Shown here piece after piece: positions 35,909 to 49,566 of a stretch of 64,000 bases of DNA. This DNA is from Dipylidium caninum (taxonomy: Eukaryota; Platyhelminthes; Cestoda; Cyclophyllidea; Dipylidiidae), in NCBI GenBank assembly GCA_017562135.1, contig QEYB01001312.1:186001-250000 (forward strand), given 5' to 3'. The notes beneath the pieces are model-generated. The model was not told the origin of the DNA, searched no databases, and saw only the letters and a program-made list of their open reading frames with translations. Each line of letters begins with the position of its first letter. Positions within the stretch are counted from its first letter, which is position 1. The position numbers and the translations under genes were made by a program.

Positions 35909-38900
35909 TCAGTCCTGGGGTTCGTACTCCGTCCATTGATTCGTCTAAAAAGGGGATGCTGTGGGGCGTGTAGAAACTTACGGGTTTCCTGAGGTATGCC
36001 TGAGCAATCTTGAACTCCTGTCGACTACTCGGCGTTTGTGCGACGAACAATCGCAGTCCTGCAGCATCCCGTCGACGAACGAAGTGCTGAAGACACAATG
36101 AAGTGGGGCTCCACAATAAGCTTAGATTTGGGGTGCCTTTAACTTTCCGAGACCTGAACGTCATACTCATTGAATCTCTATCAGTCTCAGTCTTTTTAGT
36201 ATGTGTAAAGAAAGGTCAAAGGTAGTTGGGGCCAATAACATCAACGGCAGCTCAGAGACTGCAGGATAAAAACCCACCTCAAGCCCGAGGTCGAAGAGGC
36301 CCAGACGGGTGACCAGATCAACCAGACTCTCAGAATCGGGCATATATTGCAGAAATCTGCGTTTGACCTAGAGAATAAAGCCTCATCAGTCCTGATTAGT
36401 GCAAAGACTAACACCGAAAGCAAAGAGGAGCCGGCGTACATCCTTGGGTGCTTTCGTCGAATGAAGGAAAAGAATGAGGCGATCAATTGGCAACGTCACC
36501 GCCGGCCTTCGCGTCAACCATTTCTGAAAAGACAAAATAACATACGCGCCCGATACGAAAAATATCAGCTAATGTGCATTAGGCACGTCATCCGGACGGT
36601 CCAACTCCGCAAATGCCTTCGCTTCATATCTCTCGAATTTCAGTTGCCCTCCAGGCGAAAGGACTCAACGAAGCGAAAAACCGCAGATGTGAAATTCAAA
36701 GGAGGACGTCTCTAGTAGACGGGCTAAAGATTGACGTGGTAGTCACCACCCTGTTTCTCGACTTATTACGACTTACATCGCTGAGTCGGCACAATTAAAA
36801 ACGAAAACCATTTTACAGGAAAAAAGCGATCAACAAAGCGTTCCTAACTATTCCGAGACTGCAATTTTGACTGGGGCTACCCACCAAGGCCTTAACGAGT
36901 TCTAGACAGTCAACGGGGAGGCCAGATTTTGGTAAAATCTTTCAAATTGACTCAAATACGGGTTTACTGTTTACTGGAGATATGTTTCTATTGCGGCACA
37001 TCAACAATCATTTCTTGTGTGGAAAAAGATTATAATGCGCCTAGATTTAAATATGTGAGAATGAATTTGAAGGCTAGAATTCCATTGAGTCCTCACCCAA
37101 AAAGTAGCACCGGTGGCTTCAACAATTTCCGGAAGAGAGTAGCCATACGAAAAAAATGGAAGAGCAATACTCGGTTATTGGTGAAGACTTTGACATAAAT
37201 CGTGGACATTTGGTTAAACAAACAAACAATCGGTGGCCTGTGCAGATGCCAAACAACAAGCGGACCTTTTCCAGCAGCACCAAGTCAATTTCCATCCACA
37301 GTCCCATGAGGATGAGGGGTTCAAGGACCAACCACCGGAAGTGTTCGTCTGACATCTACGGAAGAGAAAAAGGGTAAATAAGCAGTAAATCCTCAGTTAC
37401 TTCGATAAGTACACAACAGTTCTAGATTATATAAGTTAGGACGCGACAAGAAATCCTTCAGAATATGATTAAATTACAACGCAAAACTGATTGTTTAGCT
37501 TCATATAACGTCTCCTAACAACGGGGAAAAGGGTGTATTCCTCAAGTGGATTGGGTACGAATCAACTGTTTAACCACTTCAATATTTACTCGGCATGGCA
37601 CGGGCCTCATAGCAGTTGATGGGGGCTCACAGAAAGAGGAAAGCAAGATAACGCACAAAGATTAGGTATCGATAAACGTGATGTGCATTCAGCCTTTACA
37701 CCATGTGAAAGAACTCCCAAATCATAACGGGCTACTGAGGTGATCCTCACTGAAGGAAGATACAAATCTTAGTGCGCAAAAAACCATCGAAATCCATGAT
37801 AAGATTACGGAATGATAAGTGATAACATCTGCTTAAGTATCTATTACTCATCTCTAAATGGTAAAACGATTTGAGATTCAGCTTGACCATGATGTATCAC
37901 ATATTTGTAAAAACAACCTAAAACACGACCACATTCATCACTAAGTGCAATTTGATTTTGTTGTAGAAAATCATTGCTCCGATAAAGATATCCACGAGTA
38001 CTAGACTCATTGTGCGAAGGACTAAAGCACACCAAGTAAGAATCAAGTGCCTGTTTAAAAATCGTACTTATGGATGGGATATGATAAGAAAATGTGGTGA
38101 AGTGGTTGTAGAAATGTCGGATTTGTCCGACTTGCATGAGGAATCTTAATACCATTGCCACAAAACGACGTAATCCTCTACAGAAACAATATGTCCCAGT
38201 CTAATAAAACAGTAGGAAAGCGACGAAACTTAATAAAAATGATAAATCGCCATAACTTACATTATGCTCCATTTTAAGACGGTCTGCACGACTACCCTTA
38301 GAGGCCTTCTTATCCATCAAGACACAAGAGAGAATAGTGTTCGCTAAGTTCTGTCCCACAATTGATCCCTCTAATTCGTCAATTACTGATTTTATCGCTG
38401 CATCTCGTGGTGCACTGAGGAACGCCTCCCATTCCGATTTCTACGACTAGAAACGGTTACGGAAAACCCCACTATTTTTAGTTGAAACTTTAACAAATCC
38501 GCAGCATGCGTAATCGACTCGCGCATGGAAGAAAGAGAGGGTGTAGAACTCAATTCTGTCCTACCAATCGAGTAAACTAATGCTTATATCCTACGCAGCA
38601 AAGAGATGCAACTGGTGCATGGCTTTTTCTGCTTCTTCAAGATTACCTGTCTGAATGGCCTCTAGGCGGTTTTTAAAAGTATAAATCTAAAAAGTGAGGC
38701 TTTAACGGAAAAACATAATACCTTAGAATCCTCGAAGGCCCCGCGAGCTCTAGGAAGAGGATGGAGAATCAAGATAGTCGTACCTCATTAGTTCATCAGC
38801 CTCGGAATTCTTAGAAGTGTCGTACAAAAAATGCAAGTAATGCTTGTAACCCAATTCGTTCCCAAGTATAATGGAGGAAAACAAATCATTGTCAAGTTGT

Positions 38901-39034
38901 GATTTCACGATTAGAGTCACCTTTATCAAAAATTCTCCATCTAGCGTTTCAGCAGCCAATTGGATTAGCTTGCGTTTTGCATCCATAGAAACAAACATTG
39001 TAATAGGCCAAGAGCTTATTCCGCCGCTTCTCAA
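35909..39034 (-). CDS. VIPAS39: VPS33B-interacting protein VIPAS39 / SPE-39 (5' incomplete)
   Basis: VIPAS39 (SPE-39, VIPAR) pairs with VPS33B in the CHEVI complex for endosome, lysosome-related organelle and apical trafficking. Minus-strand exons, 5' to 3': about 38968-38784, 38749-38722, 38686-38595, 38560-38473, 38440-38261, 37355 to about 37266, an ill-defined exon ending at 37097, 36367-36278, 36086-35982 and 35944-35909. Order matches human: QLAAETLDGEFLIKVTLIV, GYKHYLHFLYD, the SIVGQNLANTILSC block, DEHFRWLVL with GLWMEIDLVL, SLPEIVEATGA, RRFLQYMPDSESLVDLVTRL, and a tail VRRRDAAGLRLFVAQ ending NQWTEYEPQD that fills the place of the family C-terminus. Several introns are 32-37 nt and one exon is only 28 nt. 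The N-terminal part before about 38968 and the 37266-37097 junction are unresolved. Confidence 0.83.
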
Positions 39035-41503
39035 ATCAGTTAATGATGAGCGTAAGCAGGCGACCCAACAATCCTAGTTGAAATGAGTTCATCATACAGT
39101 GTACTATTGGCTTGCCTCTGAACAAAATGCAGACCCATCCTCGTATTTAATGGTATCTTTTAGTGTTTTGTTACAAAAGGAGCAGTTTTCATTGACAAGG
39201 CCTCCAAAATAGCAAATGAGCACCCTATTTACTTGGAGTGAAAGTCGATTCGACAGCAACACCACCTATATTTTTCGCAAGAGCGTCTTGGGAGACTGAT
39301 AGTTTATACAATTAACGTACCTGAATATATTAGATTATCTCCTGTTTCAATATCCTATACAGTTATGGCTATGAGACCAAAAGTAATGTTACATCAAAAC
39401 TGAAACCCTGGACGTCACTTTCATCCCATATGTCTGACTCGCCATTTTCCAGCGTACTCATACAGCGGTGGCTATTCGGTGTAACATATGTAACCAGGCC
39501 TAGCCCACCGATGTTGACCAATCAAAGAGCAACACACACAACTATTATGTACCTAAAAAGTAGTCCTCAATCCGATACAACCCCATGCGAGCAGCGTTAT
39601 AAGTGTTTATACGGTATAAAAAAGAAGAAGTGGAAGTGCGAAATAAATGTAGCCAGGAAAAATGTGTTGGAATGTATATCCTGTTGAAAATGGAGATGCT
39701 GTGTAGTGCATTTTAAGCTTCACATTTACTTGTTTCATACGGCTTTTACACTAAGCCTTAAATAGAAATTAAATCTTACAAGAACAAAAAATAACCTTTG
39801 ATGCGATTACAGGGCCAGTCAAGTCGATGGAAATCCTCAGAGTTGCAGCCGTAATTCATAACACGCAAAATTTAAACTGAAGACCTATTTGCTTCTAATC
39901 GACACCATTTACAAAAGGGCGCGCAAAAGCCTAAGACAGGACCACCGACCAAGACACTCGTTAAGGAATTTCAAGCTCATCAAAACACAAATACATTAAG
40001 GGTGCACCCATGTGCGTTTGACATCTGAGTTATTTCCAGTACTGTTAAATACACTATTTTATCCGCCGATATCTCTAAAATGTAATGCTGTGGGAGCGAA
40101 AATATGGCTGGCACATATTGGTTTTCCACAAAATCAAATTATTTTATGCATTTACTTGATAAAATCTTTAGGCATCTACCGGAACCATAGAGTTGAAGAT
40201 ATATCTGGGAATGGGACTTTACGCCGTTCCAGTTTCTCCATAAAACGTGTATATGGCGGCCACTGGGTGGGAGGCTAGTAAGTGGTTACTCTGATCAGCC
40301 TCTGGTAAAGATGTTACATTGCTACAGAACTACATCAAAACAGGCTGGTAATCCGGCTGTGATAAGAAATTTCCTGTGATTTTGCCCACTTAAATCCCTA
40401 AAAAATCTAGACCAAACTGTTGAATGTTGGGACATTTATTGTATTGTGTAAGGAAACACTAGTTGAACGAAATGATTTATGTGCGCACTGGGCGCTTGCT
40501 GCTCCGTTTCACGCAGATCAGAGGAGCACCACACGCACGTCCGCAACAGAAACACCGTTATGGCAGAAAATGCAATTTGGTGTTGCGGCTTGTGTGAAAC
40601 TGTGCATTGCCCAGAAAATGATTTCAAAAAAATACAGCAGTTAAAATTCTATTGATCCCTTTATGTGGAAAACTATATTATACATATATATATGCTTGTG
40701 CGCATGCCTCTATAGTAGAATTATTTTTGTATCAATAATTAGACGTCAATGTTCCCATCTACTTCGTCAACAAAATTTTATAAAATTTTGCATTCCTTGA
40801 AGTAGATTTACACTTTTAACGAAACAAAATTAGGGCTAGCCTTGACCTGAAGTGTTTTAATTTACCATTTGTAATCAGATGCCGCGAGCCAAAAACGTAT
40901 AGCGTAATTGAGATGATTTTGAATTCCCGAGGAATAGCGACTTAAGTATGTGATGGCACATCGCGTTGTATATTTTTCGGTAGCACCTATTCCTCCGATT
41001 CCAACTTTTGTACTCATTGTTAATTACTTCTACAATTAACCTCACCAATAAGCTCTCTATACCTGTACAATTCTATACGGATTGTGTATTTCATGTCATT
41101 TTACGGTTGCTAGTGATTAACAGATAAACTAGTGATGTTATTGTGTCGTGTGCTGTAAAATACTTCATCATGTTTGGCTGATTATAATTTTGAATAACAA
41201 ACTTTTCCATTTTTTATCCTTTTGGCATTTTTCCATTCAACGGCCATTCAATATACCCCTTACTATTCTCGTTTGACCTTATCTATACGTTTATGCCTAA
41301 ATGTTTATGCTTTTGACTGGAACGACGCATTCGAGTGTATTTTTATCGCCTAGCTTATCTCCGGGAATTTTTCAAAATAGGCTGGCTCATCCTGTCAGCT
41401 TGCGTATAGTATATGGCTCATGACCGAACAAAATCCGTGGGAGATTTTGAATTACACACTTGAAAATAAACGGTTGAACTATTCAGGTATTTAATAGTCT
41501 TTC
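39035..41503. other. AT-rich divergent intergenic region
   Basis: Lies between VIPAS39 (-) and the ataxin-7 gene (+). It should contain the first VIPAS39 exons and both promoters, but I could not place an exon. Plus-strand frames of 75-90 codons at 39430-39687, 40012-40278 and 40420-40644 resemble nothing I recognise. Short AT repeats occur near 40681. Confidence 0.4.
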
Positions 41504-44500
41504 ATGTCTTTATCTGTTCTAATAGAAGCCTCGCCACCCACTAAACCTTTCCACAAAAAATTTTTTCTGGGCAAGTCAGACACCAAAGCGGAGTTAATCT
41601 TTTGTACACTCTGTACTTCAATTATTCTTTTAAGTCGGCTAGCTGAACACTTCCGTAAGTCTCTCTTAATCTTCTTCACTCGCACGTTTTCTCAAGGATC
41701 GCTTCACAAGAAAATCGGCTCAGCTGGAACGGATTTATGTCTTACGGCCCTTAGATCATACTCGAGAGCACAGTGCAGTCTTTCATTTAAAACTCCCGAA
41801 GACCACTCTTCTAACTCTTCACTGTCTACAAATCTGGAACCCTCTAACTACTATCGACGCGAAATGCTACAGGACTGTTTTCCTCGAAGTTGGAATCAAA
41901 ATGTTGACCGTGGACAAACGCCTGGACCCTTAGATACCACCGATACTTTCAATTCCGCCAGCACGATCTCGAGCATTGAGATCCCGGTGAATGCCCAACC
42001 CTCCCTTGACGCGGCCGATACTGCCAAAATCGTTGACGGAAATAATTGTAATGCAGCCCCAGACTTCTTTGACTTCTACGACATTTTCCCCGACGCCTCA
42101 GACCTCTATGACGTTAATAATGTCAACAATGAAAATACTGATAGTATCACGAAGAATAATAGTGAGATCAACTTTGCTGACCTAAAAGATTCAAACGCCT
42201 ACTTTAATGATCTTTTGCATTCCACTCATGACGTTGAAAGTGAAAAGAACTCTACCATGGTTCCCCACCGTGGTCAAGCGGCTGCACCACCGATCAACAC
42301 CTATCTTTCAACCCTGAACGAGTCGGAGTCCTACTTAACTGTAGGTCGATCTGAAGCCTCTGACTGTCATTCACACACTCTGGAAACTCCGTCGCCGGAT
42401 TTCTTCACCCTTCCTTCAGCTTCCTCCTCGTCCACTTATTCTGTGGACTCTAGTGTCTTTAACAATCCAGAGGCTCCCTCTCAATGCCTGAACGTCTGCT
42501 TCCCTGAACAATGTGTTTACACTAAGAATTATGAGATAAAGTCCCCGCCAACAACAATGCCGATCTTGGTACGGTTTAACAACACAACTCCGGCACGTCT
42601 ACATGGGGAAAATGATGTGGAAGTGGAACAGGCTGTTGCATCCATTGTGGATTTGGAGGAAGAACCGGATAGCAAGAAGTCCACCGAGAATAACTCATTG
42701 CCAGGGCAGCCTGCAGACGAACAGAAAGTGGATGAGAAATTGCCTATTCTCTCGCCCATGAATACTGTGACTCCCAGTATTTCTGACCATCCCGCCTCTA
42801 ATGGTTGGGTTGAGAATACCGTTGCTGGTGGCGGATCGGCTGACATTGACTGGGAGATCTGGGATTCGTTGGATCTCCCAACCTGTGACTCCACTGATGG
42901 GGACGCGAGCGAAAGTCTACCATTGCTCAAGCCGAATGACTTACTTTCCAGTTTAGAACATATCTGCCCGAGTCGAACGAGCCGCAGACGCTCTTTGAGG
43001 TTTCATTGCCTCTGGAGGGCTGCCAACTCCAACAACAACAGCTGAAACACCACCATCATAAGCAACAACAACAACAACAGCAGCAGCAACAGGAGCAATT
43101 GCAGCTGACACAGGCCGTCTTTCCGGTTGAGCAAACTGTAGTAGTACCTGTGACAGCTACTGAACAGCAGACGGTCAAATCCTCATCTTCAGCGACTGAA
43201 TCAAAGTCTCCCAAGAGTGAAAACAACTCTCGGTCTAGACGTTCCATGGACTGTCTCAATGGTTCTCTTCCACTTCATTTATGTAAGTGGGCTCCCTTTT
43301 TCTTCCATTGTGCAATCACGAGGGCTGTCCACCATGGCACGAGGGTTTTGTTTTGGGGGTGTTAACGAGCAACCAGCTGAGTGAGTGTCTGCGAAAGTGA
43401 AGTCGCCACTCCTCTCCTTGGCACTCGGAAGGTCCTATGCGGAGTGCGCAGAGCAGTGGGCTCGCTCGAGGCGGTTGTGGGGAAAGGAAGGGAGTTCGAA
43501 CGAGAGAACCAAATGAACGCAAAGTTTGCAATGCTGACTCACCGACTTTTGTGCCGGAGGCCGAATATGAGGGAGCAAAGTGGTCGTGTTGGAAGAAACG
43601 CCGCCATAACCGTTGGTCCCATTAACCTTTCCCACTTAAATACCACCTCTACTCCATTATAAAGCCATCTGCTGTGACTGCTGTTGTTAATGATTGCGAT
43701 GGCGGTAGCAACAATAACAACACAGACGACAACAACACAGACGGCATGCGTATCAATCGACAAAGGACTGTCCGCCCCGTGCCGTGTGTTCATTTAATTC
43801 TAAGGTCGTTTTCGGTTGTACCGGTTTTACAGATAACTTAGACATAGAAAATATTAATCCGCAACTGCGCAGATGAGGGACGCTCTCAGCCTCCCCTCTT
43901 TTTCGGCCCTAAGCAAAACGGACAAACAACGGATATGGTTTTAGTCCTGCCCTTTAATCGTTATTGGCTGGCAGACTTGTGGACGAGTTGGCGGGAGAAT
44001 TTGACGTAGGGGAATGCAGGGGATTTACCTGACCCCCAGAAGAGCTGTCAGGAATGCGACCGCACAAACAGGGGACTCCAGTTGCCTTTTGTCCCATTCA
44101 CACAGACCTCAGGAAGGTGAGAAGCGCCATATTTTTTGTCAATAATTAGATACCAAAGTGTGGGATTTTGAAGCAGCCGCCTTCTCTGTGCCGGTGAAAT
44201 GCTTCGGTGGATCGGCCAGTGAGTGCCGGGCCCGTGGATGGGGAGGGATGCAAGAGGCGGAAGGGCCCAGCTCCCGTGTCGCGGGAACCGCCCCTCACCA
44301 GGGCGAGAGGCCTGTGTGCCAGTACGGAGGCATTTCGAGCGGGTCTCCAAAAACAGTCCGGCATAGTTCCCATGCCAGCAATACCATCACACACTCGCGC
44401 ACACCCCGAGAAAGAGGGTGCAGGCTGAAGCCTCCACTAATAATTTATGAGAATTTCGCCTGCTTTCTCTTCCTTTAAGGACAGAAGGAACCCCAGATAT

Positions 44501-47500
44501 CCCGCTCCTCCACCATAAAATTGTTCTCCTTTTTATTGTGGCCTCCACGCAGAAGTTAACGAGACATTTTTTGGTGCAACTGCTAATTTTGGGGATTTTC
44601 CCGTTTTAATGTCAACTTTAGCGTCTGTTACAAATAAAGTGGCACCTGCCGCGGCAGACCAATAAACTTTACAGCCTCACTTGCCGTTAATTCAATGTTC
44701 ATTTGACTGCTCAGGCGATATTTTTTCTTATTGTTTGGAAATGTTCGGAGGAAATCGCACTCTTTCCACGTCGCGCCCCTTATCCCTTCAGCCAGAGTAA
44801 ATTTAATAGGCTCTCATTACTCGACTCCTTCGTTTTCTCTCGCGCTCCCTCCCTTTCTCCCTCTCACTCTTTTTTGTCCTAACCCTTCTACTGCCACGGC
44901 AAAAGTTGAATGGGATAAAATTCTCCTCAAAATAATTTAACGACGTTTTGGCAGTGTTGAATGACAGTGCGTAGATGCTGTGATGGGTAGATCACAAACA
45001 GGTTTTATGACCGCTTCCATGCCTCAGCTCGTTAATAGCCCACTGAGTAGAGGCGATTCTGACCAAATTGCACACTAAGGAAGTTGCTCTTCCCCCTCGG
45101 ATGGGTCGAAGCGGGGCGCCTGCGTGGGCAACCATGCGGTCGGGTGTAATTTGTGCGTGGAATCCTTTTAGGGCCTTTCGATCCCCGTCTCCACTGTGGT
45201 GTCCAACGCGACGGAACCGTGTGTCGACGCAGTCTCCTCTGCAAGGTAAGTTATAACCGCAGATTTTGCGCATTTTGACCCAGAATCCGCCTCGAGAACC
45301 CAGTCACCGTGTATTACCGCAAATCATAGACGTGTAACTGCCAGGTCCTGCCGTCTAGACACCTCCTCGTCCTCTCCACTTCGACATTCAACATCTGGGC
45401 GATTTCCCGGGGTGGAGGCGGGCAGGAGGAGGGGGAGGGGGAGAGGGAGGGAGGAGAGAGAGATTATCGTGTGATTCACTATTAATGCCCGGAACATAAA
45501 TAGAGGAGGCTACAGTTATACCTTCTGTCTGAAAATCTTCACTTATTTGGCCATGAGAGGGTAGTCAGGTTAAGTGCATCGTATGTTTCCTACAACTCCA
45601 CCGAAAGGGACTGACTAATGCGTCAGAGGCTGCACACAACGGGGCGAATTTAAGCCGCAATTCCGTGAGGTGCAATCCCCACCCGAGCCACGTGTTTCTC
45701 GGTTCCGCAGCTGTGGCGCAGAACGGCTTTCTGCCAGGGGACACGAGTGTGAGTCGGCCTCGTCACTTCCCAAAAACGGAAGTGGTGAACGTTTCTCTTT
45801 ACGTGAAGGTGAAGAAACCTTCTAGCATGGAAGTGGCAAGAGGAAGACAGTTGTTCCTTCCCCGCCCCCACCCCCTCAATCATAAATTATGCTTGAAATC
45901 ACAACTACATGACTGAGAAGTTGGAGAGAGGCGAGGAGGGCACTCTAATGGGGAGAGGAAGAGAAGAGAAGGGAAGGACAGGAGGGAGGAATTAAACAGC
46001 AATTGCATTCCAATAAATTTAACCTCTTCTAATGAATCACACCTCGACTTTTGTATGTTCGTCTCCGTGTGTTCTCTGCGTGCGTGCGTGGGGAGGAAGA
46101 GCCCTGATGAATCAGGCAACCTTTAGTCTGATGCATTACGCTGCAATCGCATTCACTCTTGTGGTTCACAAACGGTAGTGGGGAGACGCGCTTCACGGCT
46201 CGACCCTCCTCCGCCCACACTTTGTGTCCATACCAGGCGGTTGGCATAGCGAAGTTAATTATGCCCCGAGGCATACACACGCCGAGCTTTTCTCCGCCCC
46301 GGGCACCACTCGGCAGACTGCCTGTGCTCCTCCGATCCGAGCTCTCAAAAGTGTGTGTATGTGTGTGAAGACTCGACGCTGCCGCCCGTCCCAGCCCCTT
46401 CCCACTCGGCCTGCCTGTGCCACTTCGTCCGGCCGAGGCGAGTGGTAGAGTACCTCCTCCGGCCGCTATGCCGCCGCGGAGTTTGCCCCTCCACCACCCA
46501 GTTTCTGTGCACTTTCCACCTCAACCGAGGCATTAGGGATGTCGCACGCGAGAAAACCACGAGTCGTAGACCGACTCAAATCTTAATTAGAGGAAGCTCC
46601 AAAGGCCTGCCTTTCTGTCACGAAAACACGGCCGACTTGTTGGTCGGAGTTTGAGATTTCCTCACCTTCGCCTTCCCGATTCCTTATCCCAGTCAGTAGA
46701 ATTTGTATTTTGCATTTTATGAAAATGTCTAAATCTCGCCTCTCCGTCTTGTTTCGAGGCGTCGGCGGTTTCTGAGGCCTGGTTAGGCGCAGAGTCTCCA
46801 CAATTTCCCACTTTATTTGTCTCACATTAGACATTTCTCGGCCGTTGGGTGCCAAAATTAGGCATATTTGGGACCTCGAAATAGAAATCTCTAAGGTTTA
46901 AAGGATCAAGGAATGGGACTGCGGTTGCTATTACCAGAGCCGCTTCCACTACTATCCTCACCGCCTCCTCTCCGTCAACTTGCGTTAAGGGCTCAACCGT
47001 TGGCCTATTTAAACACGTAGGTGAGAATCTGGTCTCCTTTCCTCCTCTTCTCTCCTCTCCTCTCTCCATTCTCTGTTCTTCCTATTGGACTGCGTGTTAA
47101 TAGACAAAAAATGACAATGCGCTCGGATCGACGGCAGACGACATCTCGAGTTTCCCTTGAAGTAACACCGGGGGGGGGGGGGCGGATGGGGCGCAGGGTG
47201 ATGGCCGACAGAGGGTGTTCTCAAAGAACGCCGCGCCTAAGAGTCGTCTACCCTGGCTTGGGGACCGTGGAGCTGCTGTCTGAGTGGGACAAATACCGGT
47301 CCACTCTCACTTGTCTGTAAAACATCCTCCACGGTTCTGAATGGGTCTCCTCGAATGTTTGTCATGGCGAGTGAGAAAAAACTCCACGAGTGACCTGCAG
47401 CTCGGTGAACCAGTCTGCCCTTTTGTGCACTGATAGACGTTGGCGTTCACGACCCATCAGACGCACTTAGCGCCAAATTCGCGTCCCGTCGTCTTATTTC

Positions 47501-49525
47501 GCGCCATCACTTCTGCAAAATTTGCCCTTTTCTCCTCCGCCTCCTCCTCACACACCGCTTTACTGAAACGTTGTGTCCCCGAGGCGCCTTGGGCCGCCCT
47601 CAAAAGGCCATGCGACGGGGACTGTACCAGACAGCCCCGAATCCGCACCCCATCGCCATGCACTAAGAAAAATTTCAGTATGAACGGAGAAAAATCGGCC
47701 TTTTTCTCCACCCGCGATGCGCTCCAAATAGATTTAAATCTCTTTTTTAACCCTCCACTAACTCCTCATTCCCCCGGGTGGCGAGGGGCAACGAAGAATG
47801 AAATCACGCTGACGTGGCAGACGCAACTCTGGCAGGGCATGTGTTGCATCCCGTCAACTGCTGTTTTATGAAGTGGATGAAAGCGCCGTAAAATTTGACA
47901 GATGAGTATGCGTGTGGAGGTGTAAGGGTGTCCTCGTCCTCCTCCCTTGAAGCCCCACCGTCCGCTTCCCCCTTCCTCGCTGCCCGCCCCGCCCGCCCCG
48001 CGCCGCCCGCCGCCCCCGACACTCACTTGGCACCCGCATGGGGGACCCTTTAACCCGACATGAAAGCAGAAGGGGCGTCTTTGGAAGAAAAGGTCAAGGC
48101 GATGGGCTCTCTCCCTCGGGACGCCCAGTCCATTGTTCGTCGAAGCGAAAGTGGCGAGTGTGAAATGGGCTGGGCGCACAGTGCCATTCCCATCTTTCCC
48201 ATTTCCCAAAATATTCACGATGTACTGCCCCACATTCCAAAACTAGCCCAACGAGTTAAAATTAGGATAAAGGAGAGGCTGTAGAGAAGAGCTCCCAGTT
48301 TACGTTGTCACGGTGACTGATGAAGACGGGCTGACTTTGACGACTGTGACACACCTATGCACTTATCAACGACGCCTGCCCCCTCGGCTGCTTGTCCACT
48401 CCCGTGAGGCGAGGTGGAAGAAGAAGAAGAAGAAGAAGAAGGAAGGAGACAAAGTCAGTTAGTGCACATGAAATTATTTCCAGGCGGGAGAATTTATGAC
48501 ATTTCGATGACTCTCAGTTCCGTGTAACCAACGTTAAATAAACAAAAATGTCTGCTACATTAAAACTCCCAGGAGTTTGGTCATGAGGATAGCATTTGTT
48601 TTGCGATGTAAATAATTTCTTTACTGAGCGCCGAGACTTCACTGATGACAAGGAGGCAATCGGAAATTCATTTTTTTAGACGGGAGAAACTGTGGAGAAT
48701 TTTTTCCTGGTGACAAGGGAGTGAGTACTCGGTCTAAACGGAATTGGTCGGGCCGAGGACAAATTGACAAACTGGGCCATAGTTGGGGTGTTCAGGCACC
48801 GCCAATTAAACAGCTTTGACTCGGCCCCGTATGGATGCTCTTTCCTGACAAACGCGGAAATCACACCAGTTTTGGGGTGTTAATAAGGGGAAGGCTCCTT
48901 GACTTGCTCACAGAGCTGCACGCAGGGCTCACAGGCACCTTCCCCCACGCAATTATGCGGGTTTCATGCATTCCTCACTGCGCTTACGAGGGGAGCACTC
49001 GACTTCGAGGCCGCCCTCGCCTCCAACCATCCTGCTCCGTCCTTATTTCCGTCATATCGGGGGAAAATGCAGTCCAACGGACTTTGATGTCCTGGCCACT
49101 CGTCACACTTTAGTCATGCAAGTGGACTCGACTCGACGTCTCTCCTGGGATCACCAGACACCGCAATAAGAGTTGAGAGAGAGAGAGAGAGAGAGAGAGA
49201 GGCAGAGCGAGTCTCTGGAAAGGCCAGGAGGTGGTTGGTAGAGTCAACGATAAAGACTCCGAGTCTCCTTGGACCAGTGTGCCGTAGTTTGTCACAGCAT
49301 TTCTTGGCCACCCATTACAGTCGTGCTAGTGGCTCTGTATGGCACCACCACAATGAGGAGAAAAGGCGTTTTGTCGCCCAAAAGGCACCGCAAAAATGCA
49401 GCCTGTCCTGTCCGGATGGTGCCACTGGCAGCTGGAGGTTGGGCTGAGCAAACAGATTTGGGCAGCAGTGGGGAATGCGCACCCCAGAGGACGGAAACAA
49501 ATAATTTCACACCTCCACAAAGCCT

Positions 49526-49566
<41 letters not shown>

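Noticed and set aside
36242..36715. Plus-strand frame of more than 120 codons with a coiled-coil look
   Set aside because: It is antisense to the VIPAS39 exon 36367-36278, which matches the family in sequence and splice sites; the plus-strand reading has no relatives that I recognise.
37156..37377. Plus-strand frames near 37.2 kb
   Set aside because: They overlap the minus-strand VIPAS39 exon beginning at 37355 (DEHFRWLVL), which has the better support.
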